DNA from: Bryobacterales bacterium
Lineage (GTDB): Bacteria; Acidobacteriota; Terriglobia; Bryobacterales; Bryobacteraceae
Assembly: GCA_020852175.1 (NCBI GenBank)
Contig: JADZBH010000012.1
Coordinates: 62,001 to 126,000, forward strand
Direction of reading: 5' to 3'
DNA: 64,000 nt
Shown: positions 61,649-64,000 of the stretch, piece after piece
Numbering within the stretch: position 1 is the stretch's first letter
Layout: the number at the start of each line of letters is the position of its first letter
The notes under the pieces: generated by a model
Database searches by the model: none
What the model saw: the letters and a program-made list of their open reading frames with translations, nothing else
What the model was told of the DNA's origin: nothing
Translations under genes and position numbers: made by a program

Positions 61649-61836
61649 GTGAACCACTCCGTGGGCAATAGCAATGTGAAGGCGGGTTCGGTTTCGTCGG
61701 CCAGCGCCGCGGTGAGCGGGCGGAAACTCTCCTCCAGCGCCTCCAGCGGCTTCACCACGCCGTCGAGCTCGCCGGCTGGAATGCCGGTGGCGAGCGCGGC
61801 TGCAATCTGGCGGTAATCTCTCGGCGAACGGTTCAT
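61645..61836 (-). CDS. AtzG-like (DUF4089-type) small amidase partner
   Basis: 63 residues. YRQIAAALATGIPAGELDGV and VKPLEALEESFRPLTAAL fit the small helical subunit that binds AtzE in the way GatC binds GatA. It ends in an ATGA overlap with the amidase, a strong sign that the products act together. Its promoter is the minus-strand half of the bidirectional -10 at 61844, with only eight bases between the hexamer and ATG. Confidence 0.68.
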   Translation of the reverse strand: MNRSPRDYRQIAAALATGIPAGELDGVVKPLEALEESFRPLTAALADETEPAFTLLLPTEWFT

Positions 61837-61840
61837 GGAG

Positions 61841-61850
61841 TGTTATTGTA
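61841..61850. promoter_or_regulatory. Bidirectional -10 between the AtzG-like and uridine-kinase-like genes
   Basis: The plus strand reads TGTTATTGT (extended -10, hexamer 61844-61849), nine bases before ATG 61859. The minus strand reads TACAAT (61850 to 61845), eight bases before ATG 61836. The shared TTATTGTAA is nearly symmetrical. Both transcripts would be nearly leaderless; GGGG before ATG 61859 is the only ribosome-site-like sequence. Confidence 0.55.
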
Positions 61851-61858
61851 AGTCGGGG

Positions 61859-62476
61859 ATGGTTCCGGAGTCTGTCACAGTCATCTTAATCGCGGGCATG
61901 TCAGGCTCGGGCAAGAGCGAATTGGCCGCTTCGCTGCGCCACCTCCTGGGCGATGCCGCCGTGCTGCACCTGGATGGGTACTACCTGCCGCTCACTCATT
62001 TGAGCTGGGACGAACGCGCCCAGATGAACTTCGACCATCCTGGCGCGCTGGACTGGCCGCTGATGCGCGAGCATCTCGCGGAGTTGAAGGCGGGGCGTAC
62101 GGTCGAGGTTCCCGTGTACAACTTCGCTCTGCACAACCGCGAATTGTATACGCACACCCTGCGGCCGGGCGCTTTCGTCATCGCCGAAGGGCTGCTGGGC
62201 CTGCACGATCCGCATCTGCGCGCGCTGGCCGGCCTGACGGTGTATGTGGATACGCCTCCGGAGGTGTGCCTGCGCCGCCGCGTGGCGCGCGACGTGGCCG
62301 AACGCAGCCGCACGGAAACCTCCGTGCGCGAGCAGTGGGAACACACCGTGTGGCCCATGGCGCGCGAATACATCCTGCCCTCGCGGCGCTGGGCCGCCAT
62401 CACGGTGAGCGGCGAACAGGCATTAGAGGAAACCTCGGCGGCGGTCATTCGGGAACTGGAGCTGGCACATTCATGA
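61859..62476 (+). CDS. udk: Uridine kinase-like P-loop nucleoside kinase
   Basis: 205 residues from ATG 61859; an upstream in-frame ATG at 61835 would overlap the divergent gene. The P-loop is GMSGSGKSELA. Family motifs include VLHLDGYYLPLTHL, FDHPGALDWPLM, VEVPVYNFALHNR and RRRVARDVAERSRT. It would phosphorylate uridine or cytidine for pyrimidine salvage. Length fits Udk. The stop overlaps the sulfatase ATG by four bases, an odd pairing that may be positional only. Confidence 0.85.
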   Translation: MVPESVTVILIAGMSGSGKSELAASLRHLLGDAAVLHLDGYYLPLTHLSWDERAQMNFDHPGALDWPLMREHLAELKAGRTVEVPVYNFALHNRELYTHTLRPGAFVIAEGLLGLHDPHLRALAGLTVYVDTPPEVCLRRRVARDVAERSRTETSVREQWEHTVWPMAREYILPSRRWAAITVSGEQALEETSAAVIRELELAHS

Positions 62477-63885
62477 ACAGACGGGAACACTTGCGGATTC
62501 TGGCGGGAGCGGCGGCGGGGCTGGCGGCTCCAGCGCAAACGGACAGGCAGCCTCCGAACATCCTCTTTCTCTTCACCGACGATCAGCGGTTCTCCACGTT
62601 GCACGCCTTGAACAATCCCGAGGTAAAGACCCCAACCATGGATGCCTTGATGGCACGCGGCACCACCTTCACCCGCGCCGGCATCATGGGCGGAACGGTG
62701 CCCGCCGTCTGCGCGCCCAGCCGCGGCATGCTGATGACGGGACAAACGCTGTTCCACGTCCACCACAACCTCATCGATCCGAAATCACCGCCCGAAAAGC
62801 GAAGGCCGTTCCACATGTGGCCGGAGGTGCTGCGCCAGCGCGGCTACGAGACCTTCTCCACCGGCAAGTGGCATAACGGCGAGAAGACCTGGGCCCGCTG
62901 CTTCTCCCAGGGCGAGAACATCTTCTTCGGCGGCATGTCGGACCACCTTCAAGTGCCCGTGGCCGACTTCGACCCCTCCGGCGAGTATCCAAAGTCGAAG
63001 CGCTACATCGCCAAAGGTTTCTCCACGGAGATCTTCAGCGATTCGGCCATCCGTTTCCTGAAGAACCACAAGAGCGGCAAACCCTTCGCGCTCTATCTGC
63101 CCTATACCTCGCCGCACGATCCGCGCATGGCACCCAAGGATTTCGCGGACCTTTATTCGCCGGATAAAATCACGCTTCCCAGGAACTTCCTGCCCGAACA
63201 CCCGTTCGACAACGGAGAGATGAAAATCCGCGACGAGGCCCTGGCGCCATGGCCTCGCACACCTGAGTTGGTGCGCGAGCATATCGCCGCCTACTACGCC
63301 ATGATCACGCACGTCGACCATCACATGGGCCGCGTGCTGAAAGCGCTTGAAGAGAGCGGCCACGCCGGCAACACCATCGTCGTCTTCGCGGCGGACAACG
63401 GGCTCGCCGTGGGGCAGCATGGCCTGCTGGGCAAACAGAATCTGTATGAGCACTCCATGCGGGTGCCGCTCGTCATCGGCGGCCCGGGACTGCCCCGGGG
63501 CAGGCGTACCGATGCCTATGCCTATCTCCACGATCTCTTTCCCACGCTGTGCGAGCTGACCGGGACGGCCACGCCCGCCACGGTGGAAGGCAGCAGCCTC
63601 GCGCCGGTCATCCGGGGCGGCCAGGCCAAGGTGCGCGACTCCATGTTCTCCGCCTACCGCACCTTCCAGCGCGCCGTGAAGGACGACCGTTACAAGCTGA
63701 TTCGCTACAACGTGAACGGCCAGAGGACGACGCAACTTTTCGACCTTCGGACGGACCCACTCGAAATGCGCAACCTGGCGGAGGATGCCAGCCAGTCACG
63801 CCGCACCGGCGGTTTGAACCGCCTGTTGGGCGACTGGATGCGGAAGACGGACGATATCGCTCCCGCAACTGACTTCGTGTCGTAG
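62473..63885 (+). CDS. Secreted sulfatase (formylglycine-dependent)
   Basis: 470 residues from ATG 62473 (ATGA overlap). The N-terminus (MNRREHLRILAGAAAGLAAP) is a Tat-type signal. The sulfatase core includes NILFLFTDDQRF (metal-binding Asp pair) and the signature CAPSRGMLMTGQ, whose Cys becomes formylglycine. Later metal and catalytic positions are DHHMGRVLKAL, VVFAADNGLAVGQHGLLGKQ and the His-containing EHSMRVPLVIGG. It removes sulfate esters, probably from polysaccharide outside the cytoplasm. No formylglycine-generating enzyme is nearby. Confidence 0.94.
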   Translation: MNRREHLRILAGAAAGLAAPAQTDRQPPNILFLFTDDQRFSTLHALNNPEVKTPTMDALMARGTTFTRAGIMGGTVPAVCAPSRGMLMTGQTLFHVHHNLIDPKSPPEKRRPFHMWPEVLRQRGYETFSTGKWHNGEKTWARCFSQGENIFFGGMSDHLQVPVADFDPSGEYPKSKRYIAKGFSTEIFSDSAIRFLKNHKSGKPFALYLPYTSPHDPRMAPKDFADLYSPDKITLPRNFLPEHPFDNGEMKIRDEALAPWPRTPELVREHIAAYYAMITHVDHHMGRVLKALEESGHAGNTIVVFAADNGLAVGQHGLLGKQNLYEHSMRVPLVIGGPGLPRGRRTDAYAYLHDLFPTLCELTGTATPATVEGSSLAPVIRGGQAKVRDSMFSAYRTFQRAVKDDRYKLIRYNVNGQRTTQLFDLRTDPLEMRNLAEDASQSRRTGGLNRLLGDWMRKTDDIAPATDFVS

Positions 63886-63922
63886 TCTTCCCCGGCCCTG
63901 CCGCCCATGCCATAGTGGCTTC

Positions 63923-64000
63923 ATGTCCACATGGAACGAACGCCGGGCGGCCTTCCGGCGGCTACATGAGGCCGGTTGCTTCGTCATCCCCAATCCATGG
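63923..64000 (+). CDS. Isocitrate lyase/PEP mutase-superfamily protein, N-terminal fragment
   Basis: Only 26 codons are visible before the window ends: MSTWNERRAAFRRLHEAGCF then VIPNPW. The FRRLHEAGCFVIPNPW segment matches the conserved start of phosphoenolpyruvate mutase/isocitrate lyase-like enzymes (FxxLHxxxxFVxPNxWD). The gene runs off the edge, so the subfamily is undetermined. It begins 37 bp after the sulfatase stop. Confidence 0.62.
   Translation, partial: MSTWNERRAAFRRLHEAGCFVIPNPW

Overview
The window is GC-rich and gene-dense, and looks chromosomal. It most likely comes from an acidobacterium of the Bryobacterales/Solibacteraceae type. The evidence is the Solibacter-style C-terminal domain on the 46412-49405 protein, an Oar-like TonB receptor with an N-terminal carboxypeptidase-regulatory domain, an ECF-like sigma factor of the acidobacterial type next to a CHAT-TPR protein, and many secreted proteins of unknown function. 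I found no rRNA or tRNA genes, CRISPR arrays, integrases or transposases.

Layout. 1-5.6 kb: two tandem S41 peptidases and a large TonB-dependent receptor closed by a strong terminator. 5.7-14.8 kb: a tightly packed rightward run of nine genes forming a Ser/Thr phospho-signalling module. It has four FHA proteins, a MotA/TolQ-like channel subunit, a MotB/ExbD-like partner, two PP2C phosphatases, and a zinc-ribbon Ser/Thr kinase with extracytoplasmic domains. This is the best candidate for an undescribed system. 14.8-18.7 kb: a TPR-CHAT caspase-like protein, an ECF-like sigma factor and an anti-sigma-like membrane protein. 18.8-22.3 kb: a giant NfnAB-like flavin/iron-sulphur fusion. 22.3-26.7 kb (leftward): a small secreted protein, hpnE, small membrane proteins and a fused TrpE-TrpG. 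26.8-28.4 kb: a sugar isomerase-like protein and a RidA-like protein. 29.2-34.1 kb: two response regulators, a beta-barrel, a cupredoxin and a sensor kinase. 34.1-35.4 kb: a cNMP-binding/DUF1003 fusion and a small Cys-motif protein.

35.6-42.9 kb: a long leftward run with a guanine deaminase-like protein, an enolase-superfamily protein, Mn-type SOD, GatA, GatC, a DUF721/DciA-like protein, a methyltransferase, a UbiA-like membrane protein and an alpha/beta hydrolase. It is preceded by an orphan terminator and a possible attenuator or sRNA. 43.2-46.4 kb: an MFS transporter, an MgtC/DUF4010 protein and an outer-membrane barrel. 46.4-60.1 kb (leftward): a 997-residue beta-propeller protein with a structured leader, then a Tad/Flp pilus locus (tadC, tadB, cpaF, cpaE, cpaC, cpaB, cpaA plus two unknown small genes), a GT-C-like membrane protein and a LuxR-type regulator with a degenerate receiver. 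60.3-64 kb: an AtzE/AtzG-like amidase pair, divergent from a uridine kinase-like protein, a sulfatase and the start of an isocitrate-lyase-superfamily gene.

Two themes recur. Many genes overlap by ATGA/GTGA/TGATG junctions, so translational coupling is common. Several genes also have a -10-like hexamer only 6-9 bp from the start codon, suggesting leaderless or nearly leaderless mRNAs, and two intergenic regions carry overlapping divergent -10 elements. Functions are read from motifs only; no database search was possible.
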